From the NCBI GenBank assembly GCA_900105895.1, contig FNSH01000001.1, positions 558,001-622,000 of the forward strand: 64,000 nt of DNA, in the 5' to 3' direction. The notes beneath the pieces are model-generated. The model searched no databases and was not told the origin of the DNA. It was given only the letters and a program-made list of their open reading frames with translations. The first letter of the stretch is position 1; each line of letters begins with the position of its first letter. Source of the DNA: Atopobium minutum. Its GTDB lineage: Bacteria > Actinomycetota > Coriobacteriia > Coriobacteriales > Atopobiaceae. This document shows, one piece after another, positions 8,897 through 17,595 of the stretch. Made by a program: the position numbers and the translations under genes.

Positions 8897-10561
8897 ATGG
8901 ATAAGACTATTGCTCTTAGTTCATCCGTTTATGATATATGCAAAAAATACCCCGAGGTCAAAGGTCTCATGGCAGACATCGGCTTTGATGAAATTACCAA
9001 GCCCGGACGCTTGCAGTCTGTGGGTCGTTTCATGACCATACCTCGCGGCTGTGAGTATAAAGAGCTTGCGCTTTCTGATATCATAGCTGCCTTTGTCGAG
9101 GCTGGTTTTACGGTACTTGGTGAAGACGGTACTGTATACGGTGCCTCTTCCACGCCGTCAGCCACGAAAGCTGCCGCTAAGTCCGTCGAGGATAGCGCTG
9201 AGGCTTTTGTTGAGACACCAACTCAAGAAGCATCTGCCAGCACAGATGAGCCTGCGTCTGCTTCCGAGCGCAAGGCGCTGCTCCACTCTTACCTTGATCG
9301 TCTCGATAAGGGCGAGTCTCTTGAGAGTGTACAAAAGGACTTTGCCGCAGCCTTTGCTCAGGTAAGCGGCTCTGAAATTGCCGAAGCAGAACAAGAACTC
9401 ATTGCCGCTGGCACACCCATTGAGCGTGTGCAGAAGCTTTGCGATGTACATGCCACGTTGTTTGAGGGTGCGGTAAGCTGTGTTCCTCTCTCTGGATCTC
9501 CCGAAGAAAAGCCCGGCCACCCTGTGCATACCATGCGCGAGGAAAATAAAAAAATTCTTGAGCGCATCGCCCGGGTGCGTGCAGACATTGCGCAAGCAAA
9601 CGCCATGGATGAAGAGCTGCGTGACCCGCAGCTTGCGCAGAAAATAGTAGATGACATTGAATTTCTTGCCCCCGTGTCCATCCACTATAAGCGCAAGGAA
9701 GAGCTACTCTTCCCGCACCTAGAAAAAAATGATATTTCTGGTCCTTCCAAGGTTATGTGGGCAAAGGACGATGAGGTCCGAGAAGCTCTTGCTGCCGCTC
9801 GTCACAGTTCTGAGCGTGCACTGCTTGTTCCTGCCAAGGCCTTTATTGTGCGCGTGGTAACTCCTTTGACCGAAGCGGTAGATGGCATGGAGTCCATGGT
9901 AAGCAAGGAAGAAAATGTACTAATACCTCTATCTTTAGAAACGCTCAATGCACGCGACTGGACTCAAATTGCCAGCGAGGAAAAAGAGTACGGCTGGGCA
10001 TTTATCGAGCAGCCTCCAACATGGCGTGCCACTGCGATGGACCTTGCCGATGCCGCCGTACGTAGTATGGAAAAGAAGCGTGCTACATCCGCAGATTCTG
10101 ATGCTACTCATACCACATCTGTTGAGAAGATTAAGCTTTCTACCGGAGAGTTTACCGCCGCACAGCTTGACGCTGTTCTCAACACCATTCCTTTGGATAT
10201 TACCTTTGTCGATGCAGACGATAAGACCAGCTATTTTAGCCATGGAGACACTCGCGCATTCCCGCGTCCCATGAGTTGCCTAGGTAGAGACGTATATGAT
10301 TGCCACCCACCGCGCAGTCAAGCGATGGTACATCAAGTATTTGATGACTTTAAGAGCGGTGCTCGTGACTCGTACGAGTTTTGGATTCATCTGCACGGCA
10401 AATTCCTCTACATCCGCTATTTTGCCGTACGTGACCAGGATGGCACCTATCTTGGCGCTCTGGAAACCACTCAAGACATTGCTCCCATTCAAGAAATTGA
10501 GGGCGATAATCGCCGTGGTGCAGATGAGCGCCGTGAAGCCGAGGAGCAAAAGAAGCGGTAG
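8897..10561 (+). CDS. DUF438 protein with DUF1858-like, haemerythrin-like and PAS domains
   Basis: This 554-residue cytoplasmic protein has three parts. Residues 1-75 form a DUF1858-like helical domain (SSVYDICKKYPEVKGLMADIGF). After an Ala/Glu-rich linker comes the DUF438 region, then a haemerythrin-type four-helix segment (about 200-380) with HTMREENKKIL, SIHYKRKEELLFPHLE and EENVLIPL, which supply likely di-iron ligands. Residues about 420-540 are a PAS domain (LDAVLNTIPLDITFVDADDKTSYFSHG), often binding haem or flavin. The composition suggests sensing of oxygen, NO or redox state. No output domain is present, so it may act by protein contact. GGAG lies about nine bases before the ATG. It converges with the helicase gene with only 20 bases between. 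Confidence 0.88.
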   Translation: MDKTIALSSSVYDICKKYPEVKGLMADIGFDEITKPGRLQSVGRFMTIPRGCEYKELALSDIIAAFVEAGFTVLGEDGTVYGASSTPSATKAAAKSVEDSAEAFVETPTQEASASTDEPASASERKALLHSYLDRLDKGESLESVQKDFAAAFAQVSGSEIAEAEQELIAAGTPIERVQKLCDVHATLFEGAVSCVPLSGSPEEKPGHPVHTMREENKKILERIARVRADIAQANAMDEELRDPQLAQKIVDDIEFLAPVSIHYKRKEELLFPHLEKNDISGPSKVMWAKDDEVREALAAARHSSERALLVPAKAFIVRVVTPLTEAVDGMESMVSKEENVLIPLSLETLNARDWTQIASEEKEYGWAFIEQPPTWRATAMDLADAAVRSMEKKRATSADSDATHTTSVEKIKLSTGEFTAAQLDAVLNTIPLDITFVDADDKTSYFSHGDTRAFPRPMSCLGRDVYDCHPPRSQAMVHQVFDDFKSGARDSYEFWIHLHGKFLYIRYFAVRDQDGTYLGALETTQDIAPIQEIEGDNRRGADERREAEEQKKR

Positions 10562-10581
10562 GAAGCGTCCGGCACCAGAGC

Positions 10582-12858
10582 TCAGTTTTTGTGCGCCCCC
10601 AACTCGCTTTGTATCCACTGCATAATGCGTGCACGCGCAGTCTGTATGTCAAGCACGCCATGGGCAAAGCTTTTGCGTACGAGTTCACGGGGAAGGTATT
10701 CATCGTACTTATCAAATAAGGGAAGCTCTGAATCAAAGAGTAATTCCATAGGATCAAGATCTGCCAATGCAACTTCAGATAGAGTCTCAAAAAACTCTTC
10801 TGGAGTTGCATTCATTCTAAATTGAAAGTAATAGGGACGGTATACATCTATACCTTTAAGCCCCAAGCGTGCTGGAAGCTTTCGCTTTATAATGCGCTCA
10901 AGAGCCAAAAACGCATAGGTGCCTAACCAGGGAAATAATACCCAAGTATCACCACCTAGATTGATCAGAGGCTTATCGCTAATAAGAGCTGCCTGTGCCA
11001 CATCCCGCGCCTGTAAAAGACGCGCCCGTGCTTGAGGAAGCATATAGGCATAGTCTGTTTGCTCTTGGAGCACCTGCTTCATACGCTCCAAAATACGTGT
11101 GTGAACATCTCCTGCAACGTTACCAAAATAAGCTGGTACCTTAGCTTTAACTAGGGTTACATACACAAGTTTGCGCTTGTAGTCTAGCTCTTCTACCAGC
11201 CAAACATGCCCAGCAATAGCCAGCTTTTCCCCTACAGGAGGTGGCTGCACGACCGTGCCCAGCTCCTGACTTTCGCAGCGAACGGTGTATTCTTCGTTTT
11301 CTACAAACACGCCGTAAAAGCGGAAGGTATTGGTAACGCGCTCCCCTGCCAGCCCGAGCAGTATGGTACCCTCTTCTGTTTTCTGAATATGCTCCGTCTG
11401 CAAAAGGTGATGTAACAGCAGTTTGTAATCATCTGTGCTCACTGTTTTAAAGGGAGAAAGACTAAGTACCCGACCAGCTAATTGAGCCGGTGTTAGATCA
11501 CCAGAAGATGCCAATATTGCCATGGTTTGATGATAGAGCAAACTATAAGGCAAGCGACCTTCTCGTACAGGTTCCACCCAACGCTCTTCTATGTATAACT
11601 GCACCAAGGCAATGCCCTGTAGCAATTTCCAAGGTATTGTTGCAGGCACTAAGCTGCGCGGTTCTGGCTGATCTTCTCGCATGACAAACCACATCTGTGG
11701 TGGCAAACCACGCCTGCCCGTACGGCCCATACGCTGCAAAAAGCTGGAAACCGTAAAGGGCGCATCTATTTGAAATGCCCGTTCTAGGCGACCAATATCA
11801 ATACCAAGCTCAAGAGTAGCGGTAGCACAAGTAGTAAGAGCTACGTCATCATCACGCATACGATCTTCCGCACTTTCGCGGAGACTGGAGGACAAATTGC
11901 CATGATGAATTAAAAACCTATCTGGCTCGTGGTTATACTCGCAATATGAACGCAAGGTACTCGTAACGGCCTCACACTCTTCCCGAGAATTAGAAAAGAC
12001 AAGACACTTTTTGCCACGGGTATGCTCGTAAATATAACCAAGGCCAGGATCGGCAAGCGCTGGCGCACCATTTGTTTTTTCTGATGATAGTTCTGCTTGC
12101 GAACTACTATCTTGATCCTGACCTGCCTCTTTGTGCAACTCTGTTGCCTGAGGACCAGAAGTATAAAAATGCTCCATACAAAGACGCCAGGTTTGGCGAG
12201 GTCCAACCACACGGGGGATAACGGTTGCGCGCCCTGTATCTGCCGCAAGAACAGCAGCCATAGACTGAGGGTCACCAATGGTGGCAGACAGTCCAATTCT
12301 TCGTGGATTCACATCTGCTAAGCGAGAAAGGCGCTCAATCAAGCAAAGTGTTTGCATGCCACGATCCCCGCGCAACAGTGAATGAACTTCATCTATAACT
12401 ACATAACGCAAATCATGAAAGAGTGCTGGAATTTCTGCGTGCCGCCGCAAAAGTAGTGCCTCAAGAGACTCTGGTGTAATTTGCAAAACACCACAGGGAT
12501 GGTTAAGCAGCTTTGTTTTATGAGAAGCGCTTACATCCCCATGCCAATGCCAAACTGGAATATCCGCCTGAGCACATAAATCTTCAAGTCTATAAAATTG
12601 ATCATTTATAAGCGCCTTAAGCGGACCAATATACAAAGCACCCACTGAGGTAGGAGGATTCTCCCACAGCTCAGTAAGGATTGGAAAAAATGCTGCCTCA
12701 GTTTTACCTGAAGCGGTAGAAGAGGTAAGCAATACGTTGCTCGTAGTATTGAAAATGGCATCTGCAGCAGCAAGTTGAATCGCCCGCAAGGATTCCCACT
12801 CATGCTCGTAGATAAAGTCACGCACAAATGGAGCGTATTGCTCAAATACATCTGGCAT
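10582..12858 (-). CDS. Lhr-like DEAD/DEAH-box helicase of TerB/BrxD-type module
   Basis: This superfamily 2 helicase has about 758 residues. Motif I is TSSTASGKTE (45-54), motif II is DEVH (156-159), motif III is SATIG (191-195) and motif VI is QRMGRTGRRG (375-384). The DEVH box and Lhr-type C-terminal region resemble BrxHI-like helicases of BREX type 2 and helicases found beside TerB-N proteins. The start at 12858 is chosen over 12888 because AAGGAG stands seven bases upstream. A private promoter (TATACT) lies in the 3' end of the ABC permease gene, followed by a LexA-like site matching the one at the TerB start. It probably unwinds DNA as the third member of the module. Confidence 0.85.
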   Translation of the reverse strand: MPDVFEQYAPFVRDFIYEHEWESLRAIQLAAADAIFNTTSNVLLTSSTASGKTEAAFFPILTELWENPPTSVGALYIGPLKALINDQFYRLEDLCAQADIPVWHWHGDVSASHKTKLLNHPCGVLQITPESLEALLLRRHAEIPALFHDLRYVVIDEVHSLLRGDRGMQTLCLIERLSRLADVNPRRIGLSATIGDPQSMAAVLAADTGRATVIPRVVGPRQTWRLCMEHFYTSGPQATELHKEAGQDQDSSSQAELSSEKTNGAPALADPGLGYIYEHTRGKKCLVFSNSREECEAVTSTLRSYCEYNHEPDRFLIHHGNLSSSLRESAEDRMRDDDVALTTCATATLELGIDIGRLERAFQIDAPFTVSSFLQRMGRTGRRGLPPQMWFVMREDQPEPRSLVPATIPWKLLQGIALVQLYIEERWVEPVREGRLPYSLLYHQTMAILASSGDLTPAQLAGRVLSLSPFKTVSTDDYKLLLHHLLQTEHIQKTEEGTILLGLAGERVTNTFRFYGVFVENEEYTVRCESQELGTVVQPPPVGEKLAIAGHVWLVEELDYKRKLVYVTLVKAKVPAYFGNVAGDVHTRILERMKQVLQEQTDYAYMLPQARARLLQARDVAQAALISDKPLINLGGDTWVLFPWLGTYAFLALERIIKRKLPARLGLKGIDVYRPYYFQFRMNATPEEFFETLSEVALADLDPMELLFDSELPLFDKYDEYLPRELVRKSFAHGVLDIQTARARIMQWIQSELGAHKN

Positions 12859-12870
12859 GCGCAACTCCTT

Positions 12871-12907
12871 ACGAACAAAACAGTACACTTGTTCGTAGTA
12901 TACTACT
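12871..12907 (-). promoter_or_regulatory. Helicase promoter and LexA-like operator
   Basis: Minus strand: -10 TATACT at 12903-12898, then a perfect 8-base inverted repeat (12871-12878 with 12889-12896). The plus-strand core GTACACTTGTTCG (12883-12895) matches 11 of 13 bases with the site at the TerB start. A perfect 12-base palindrome covers 12895-12906. The region overlaps the permease stop codon. Confidence 0.5.
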
Positions 12908-15353
12908 CGTACACTTTAAGTGCCTCAGCTAGACTGATCTTGTGGATATTCCACATATGAATACAAGCTGCCACTACATACGTTGCAATGCCAATTGCCA
13001 ATACCTGAGTAAGCAGTTCTGGGCGGTAATTAAGCGGGAAATTACCCGCATAATCAGCCATCATTTGACGCATAAGCTCATTCACAAGTGCAATGATTAT
13101 TGGAATGGACAACACTTCAGATACAAGAACCGCAAGCGTTATAGGATGCAAATATAACGAGCGAATTTCCTTCTCGGTATATCCAAAAACCTTCATATAG
13201 GAGATAGAGCGTGCAGACTGCTCGATGCTTGTTTTAGTAAGCAAGAAAATAAGCAATACAGAAACGGGGATGGCAACCCACATAAGCATAGAAAGCACGC
13301 CGCCCATAGAAAGGCTCATTTGCTCGCCTGCAGAAGCCATTTGGTCAGGCGTTGTTTGCGCTACAAGATAGGTTTCGTCCAACAGCAGTGGTTTGTTAGA
13401 AGCATATCCATTAAAGTAATCAGCTGGCTTACCAAAGATTTCACACCATGTAGTACGGCTCATATACACATTCATATCTGTCTGACTACCTGCAATAACA
13501 TCAGGCGCAATCACATAGGTATCTGAGGTATATCGATCCGTAAAGGTATACTGCTCCCCTCGAACAAGACCACATTTTTGTGCTAATCCGCGACCAATAA
13601 CAATCTTGCCACCCGACACATCATACTTCCAGTAATCAGAGTTAAGATCAATTCCGTATACGCTCACTTCCTCGCCTTTGCCAGAAATTGCACGTGGTAT
13701 TTCAAGCGTTGTTACAGCAAACTTTTCGGACTTCTCGATAGTCTTAGCTGCATTGGAATACATGTTTACGGGATGGCCAGCCGCAGTATATGAATCGGAC
13801 TCTAACGCGGATGCTCGCATGAGCAAATCGTAGTATCGAGCAGCGCTTAACTCATCTTCTGGATGCTCGTATTTGTGCAACATGCTAAGAGCGGAGGCGG
13901 CATCTGCCTGAGCAGGTGTAACATCAATCTCCAACGGCGCCTTAAGCGTATATATATGCTGCGCAGGTACCATCTTGGTCATCTGTGTAGCATACTCTTC
14001 CACCAAAGGCACTATACACAGACACATAAGCAGTAAGATATTTGAAAACACAATTCCCAAAAACAAAATAAGAAACTGCGGCGCATTTCTTGCCAAAACA
14101 CGTGCACGAAAACGGCGTAAAAACTTCCAACGGTCCGGAAATACCAGCTTGCTCCTGCGCGTATGGTGGCGCGTTTCTTGGCGCAAAAACTCTAATGGCG
14201 TTGCCTTCAGGCTGGCGGCAATACCAATAAAATTAACGCTCATTAGTAAAAGCACTGGTATAACAGACATAAAGACAAAAATCTCTATCGAGAAAATCGG
14301 CGTAAAGGACACGATATCATATGACCGATAGTAGTTTGATGCCATAAACTCAGCAAAACCGCTGTAGCAAATACCATTGCCCACCGCTGCCGCCAGCAGC
14401 CCCGTAAGCGTTGGCAAGACCATGTAGTGCGCAATAAGCTCATGCTTGCGATAACCTGAAGCAAGAAGGGTGCCAATAGCAGCACTTTCAGACAGAATAG
14501 TAGCCTTGGTAAGTACCACAAAGACAAATGAAACTACCACCAACAAGATTGCACCTGCAACTATCCAGCCTTTTTTGTCTCCTACAAGGTCCTTATCGGC
14601 ATAGTTATAGGCACTGTTGTCTTCTTTATCTATTACCTCAGTTAAAGACACCTGATTGTTGGTAAGCAATTGAGCCACGTCACGTTCATACGTCACGCGA
14701 TCACTCAAGCTCATGGTCTTGTCATCCAACACGACTGAGTATCTATATACAGACGTCTTTGCCAGTTGATCATATGCCTCATTGGTAACCTGGGCTAAGG
14801 TAAAGGTCACTCCGTCAAAGAGCAAATCGGTATTTTTCTTTTCTAATACTTGATAATCAGGCAGGCTTACAAAACCCGTAATCGTAAACGTATGCCCATC
14901 CAAAGAAACTTTGTCCCCAATCTGCAAATTGTTGTTATTGCAGTAGGTACGCGAAAGAGCAATCTCTGTATCTTGTTGTGGGGCCCTACCCTCTACATAA
15001 CTAACCTTATTAAAGTCAGTACGGTTTTTGAACAGGCGCGCCGTAGTTTGTTTATGTGCTCCCGGGGCCGTAAATTGAACATCAGTGTAGAAGTTCTCAT
15101 ACACCTTGCAGTTAGACCCCTGATTTTGAATCTTTGTAATGACGTCTTGAGGAATCTTAAACTGCGTAGTGATATAAAAATCTTCAAGATTGCTTACGGC
15201 TCTATTTTGTGCAATGAGTTTTTGGATGGAACTTGCACCCGTCAGAAAGCTCGACACCATAGCAATGGTAATGGTGAGCAAGAAAAACAATCCTAGGTAC
15301 TTACCTAAATTGTGAACAAAATCACGCGGAAGTCGTTTAATAAGCGGTGACAT
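12903..15353 (-). CDS. ABC transporter permease, FtsX/MacB-like
   Basis: This 816-residue membrane protein has an N-terminal membrane helix (LGLFFLLTITIAMVSSFL), a large extracytoplasmic domain, a three-helix FtsX domain (about 260-400), a second hydrophobic segment with another extracellular domain, and a final FtsX set (PVSVLLIFLLTKTSIEQSARSI). This is the duplicated-FtsX plan of large lipoprotein or peptide exporters and of permeases that move signals across the membrane. The ATPase gene is six bases upstream, so the two form one transporter. Its stop codon overlaps the helicase promoter. The substrate is unknown; lantibiotic-type or cell-wall stress peptides are common for this class. Confidence 0.88.
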   Translation of the reverse strand: MSPLIKRLPRDFVHNLGKYLGLFFLLTITIAMVSSFLTGASSIQKLIAQNRAVSNLEDFYITTQFKIPQDVITKIQNQGSNCKVYENFYTDVQFTAPGAHKQTTARLFKNRTDFNKVSYVEGRAPQQDTEIALSRTYCNNNNLQIGDKVSLDGHTFTITGFVSLPDYQVLEKKNTDLLFDGVTFTLAQVTNEAYDQLAKTSVYRYSVVLDDKTMSLSDRVTYERDVAQLLTNNQVSLTEVIDKEDNSAYNYADKDLVGDKKGWIVAGAILLVVVSFVFVVLTKATILSESAAIGTLLASGYRKHELIAHYMVLPTLTGLLAAAVGNGICYSGFAEFMASNYYRSYDIVSFTPIFSIEIFVFMSVIPVLLLMSVNFIGIAASLKATPLEFLRQETRHHTRRSKLVFPDRWKFLRRFRARVLARNAPQFLILFLGIVFSNILLLMCLCIVPLVEEYATQMTKMVPAQHIYTLKAPLEIDVTPAQADAASALSMLHKYEHPEDELSAARYYDLLMRASALESDSYTAAGHPVNMYSNAAKTIEKSEKFAVTTLEIPRAISGKGEEVSVYGIDLNSDYWKYDVSGGKIVIGRGLAQKCGLVRGEQYTFTDRYTSDTYVIAPDVIAGSQTDMNVYMSRTTWCEIFGKPADYFNGYASNKPLLLDETYLVAQTTPDQMASAGEQMSLSMGGVLSMLMWVAIPVSVLLIFLLTKTSIEQSARSISYMKVFGYTEKEIRSLYLHPITLAVLVSEVLSIPIIIALVNELMRQMMADYAGNFPLNYRPELLTQVLAIGIATYVVAACIHMWNIHKISLAEALKVYE

Positions 15354-15359
15354 ACCTAC

Positions 15360-16094
15360 CTACCATTCCAAATTCTTAGCAGGCACCAGCTGTGTTTGTA
15401 GGTAATCCTCTACCAAATGGCCATCATGCAGACGCAAAACGTGATGTGACATATGCCTAATAGCATCGTTATGAGTAACTATGACCATAGTGCAGCTATA
15501 TTGACGATTTACCTGTTCCATAAGCTGCAAGATTTCCTTGGAGGTTGTATAGTCCAATGCACCCGTAGGTTCGTCACACAGCAAAAGACGAGGATTTTTT
15601 ACCAGCGCACGACCGATGGAACAGCGTTGTTGTTGGCCACCAGATACCTGGTTGGGAAACTTATTTCGATGTTCCCAAAGCCCCAAATTGTGCAATAGCT
15701 CATCTATGGGTAAGGAAGCCTTGGAAACGTAGGCACCTACCTCGATATTCTCGCGAATGGTTAAGTCTGGTATGAGGTTATAAAACTGGAAGATGAATCC
15801 TAATTCTTTGCGACGATACTCCACCAGCTGTTTAGCAGACAGTTGGGTAATGTCTTGCTCATCCACCACAATAGAACCAGCGTCAGCCGATTCCAAACCG
15901 CCAAGCAAGTTAAGGAAGGTGGATTTGCCTGAGCCAGATGGCCCAAATAAAACGCACATTTCACCTTGGTGTATGGTGGTGGTAATACCAGTAAGAACAC
16001 TTACTTTGGCATCTGCCTGACCGTAGCTTTTACATACATCAGATACGCAAATAAAATCTTTTTGATCTGTTTGTACTGTTTTTTGCACGTCCAT
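15360..16094 (-). CDS. ABC transporter ATP-binding protein, MacB/LolD-like
   Basis: This 244-residue ATPase has Walker A GPSGSGKST, Q-loop FQFYNLIPDLT, signature VSGGQQQR and Walker B LLLCDEPTGALD, with the H-loop VTHND. LDYTTSKEIL and PTGALD are typical of the LolD/MacB branch, which pairs with FtsX-type permeases such as the adjacent gene. It energises that permease from the cytoplasm. It starts with MDVQKTVQTDQKD, before the NBD proper at about residue 14. The upstream 124 bases contain AT-rich sequence with two AAAAGTTA elements and probably a promoter, so the transporter may be transcribed independently of the TerB/ATPase genes. Confidence 0.95.
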   Translation of the reverse strand: MDVQKTVQTDQKDFICVSDVCKSYGQADAKVSVLTGITTTIHQGEMCVLFGPSGSGKSTFLNLLGGLESADAGSIVVDEQDITQLSAKQLVEYRRKELGFIFQFYNLIPDLTIRENIEVGAYVSKASLPIDELLHNLGLWEHRNKFPNQVSGGQQQRCSIGRALVKNPRLLLCDEPTGALDYTTSKEILQLMEQVNRQYSCTMVIVTHNDAIRHMSHHVLRLHDGHLVEDYLQTQLVPAKNLEW

Positions 16095-16218
16095 GCTTTG
16101 CCCCTATACTGTTACAAAAGTTACCTTAAGTAAACCTCTCGCTCTAGTATATTGCTAAAAGTTAGAATAATATATCTTTTTTACAGTTTTGTAGGCAAAA
16201 TGTTATGCAAAAAACACC
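16095..16218 (-). promoter_or_regulatory. Upstream region of the ABC transporter genes
   Basis: This AT-rich gap of 124 bases lies between the BrxD-like ATPase and the ABC genes. It contains CAAAAGTTA at 16115-16123 and TAAAAGTTA at 16156-16164 (plus strand). A promoter is likely but no clear -35/-10 pair was fixed. Confidence 0.3.
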
Positions 16219-17595
16219 CTAAATGGTGAACTCGGCAAATCCCGATGCCTCATCTGAAGTGCCATAAGAGCCGCCAGAATCAGAACTGCCAGAATCACCA
16301 CTTGTTGTAGCTTCCAGAAAACCATGCTGTCCAAAAGATCCATCTGCCAAAAGAGACTCTATCGTCACAGTAGGGTCTTGAAACATGATGTCCAGCAACT
16401 CGATAAAATCGCGAATTACTTCACGAGGCGTGATGTGTGTTTGTGCACCTACACGGGATAGTTCTACCTCTAAAAACCTTGCTAACTGAGCCTCATTAAG
16501 ACGACGGTCATATTCAAATAATCCCGCATGAATACCCGCGAGTTTCTCGATAAGAACCAGAAGTTCCTCAGGCGTGAGTGCTGTTAAACGAATTACAGGA
16601 GCCAACAGGTCAGACATTCCCTCACGACCAAAACGCCCTTGCGTCAAGCGTGAGCGCAGCGCTTCATACGAATACAAACCACGACGCCTATCCTCTACTG
16701 TCTGTGGTGTTCCACCCATAATAATGCCAAGGTACTGAGCACGGCCCTGAAGAGCATCGTTATATATGGTTAAGAGCTTCTCATAGTTGTATTGCCTCGA
16801 GACAGCATGAGGAATCTTATACAGATTAACCAGCTCATCTATGAGGATGAGCAAACCTTCATAGCCGGCACCACGCAAGAAGCGTGCAAACAACTTGAGA
16901 TAGTCATACCAATCATCATCCGTAATAATTGCTGTTACACCAAGCTCGGCGCGCGCTTCAGACTTAGTACGATACTCACCGCGGAACCAACGGATAACAT
17001 GTGCTTTAAGCTCATCATTACCCTCCATATACGCACGAAAATATGATGATAAAAGCTTGGCAAAATCAAAACCATGTACCAGCTCTTGCAAATCAGCCAA
17101 TGAGGCATATATTTCCTTTTGGACCTCATCTACAAAACGGGCGTCTTCGGGCAATACACCCGCAGCAATCACCTTGGACTGAGCCGTCGTAACCCAACGA
17201 TCCAAAATAAGCGTCAGTGCACCACCTTCTGGGCGCGTTTTGGTAGATAAGTTTGAAATGAGCTCACGGTAGGTAGCAAGACCCTGACCACGCGTTCCCT
17301 GAAGACGACGCTCGGGCGAAAGATCTGCATCCGCAACTACAAAATTGTTTCCCATTGCATGATTGCGCATGGTTTGCAGCAAAAAACTCTTGCCACTTCC
17401 GTAGCGACCAACAACAAACCTGCACGATACACCACCATCTGCCACCATAGACAAATCACGAAGCAGCGCGGCAATCTCATCCTTACGCCCAACCGTAATG
17501 TAGGGCAGCCCCACGCGCGGCACTACGCCACCCTTAAGGGAATTGATGAGAACACCGGCAATGCGCTTAGGCACACGAACTGAATTAGTTGGCAC
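16219..17595 (-). CDS. BrxC/BrxD-type (DUF2791) ATP-binding protein
   Basis: This 458-residue P-loop ATPase has Walker A GRYGSGKS (63-70) followed by FLLQTMRNHA, ADLSPERRLQG near 90-100 and a Walker B LLILIDEL (248-255). This is the pattern of the BrxC/BrxD ATPases of BREX defence and of related ATPases beside TerB-N proteins. It should act as a nucleic-acid-associated motor or switch. The last 35 residues are Ser/Gly-rich and probably disordered. The start is GTG 17595 with GAGGAG about seven bases before it. It overlaps the TerB gene's stop by 11 bases, indicating translational coupling and a functional pair. A complete BREX set is absent. Confidence 0.82.
   Translation of the reverse strand: MPTNSVRVPKRIAGVLINSLKGGVVPRVGLPYITVGRKDEIAALLRDLSMVADGGVSCRFVVGRYGSGKSFLLQTMRNHAMGNNFVVADADLSPERRLQGTRGQGLATYRELISNLSTKTRPEGGALTLILDRWVTTAQSKVIAAGVLPEDARFVDEVQKEIYASLADLQELVHGFDFAKLLSSYFRAYMEGNDELKAHVIRWFRGEYRTKSEARAELGVTAIITDDDWYDYLKLFARFLRGAGYEGLLILIDELVNLYKIPHAVSRQYNYEKLLTIYNDALQGRAQYLGIIMGGTPQTVEDRRRGLYSYEALRSRLTQGRFGREGMSDLLAPVIRLTALTPEELLVLIEKLAGIHAGLFEYDRRLNEAQLARFLEVELSRVGAQTHITPREVIRDFIELLDIMFQDPTVTIESLLADGSFGQHGFLEATTSGDSGSSDSGGSYGTSDEASGFAEFTI

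Noticed and set aside
9158..9685. Long minus-strand reading frame opposite the DUF438 gene
   Set aside because: It is antisense to an intact recognised gene and has no family features.
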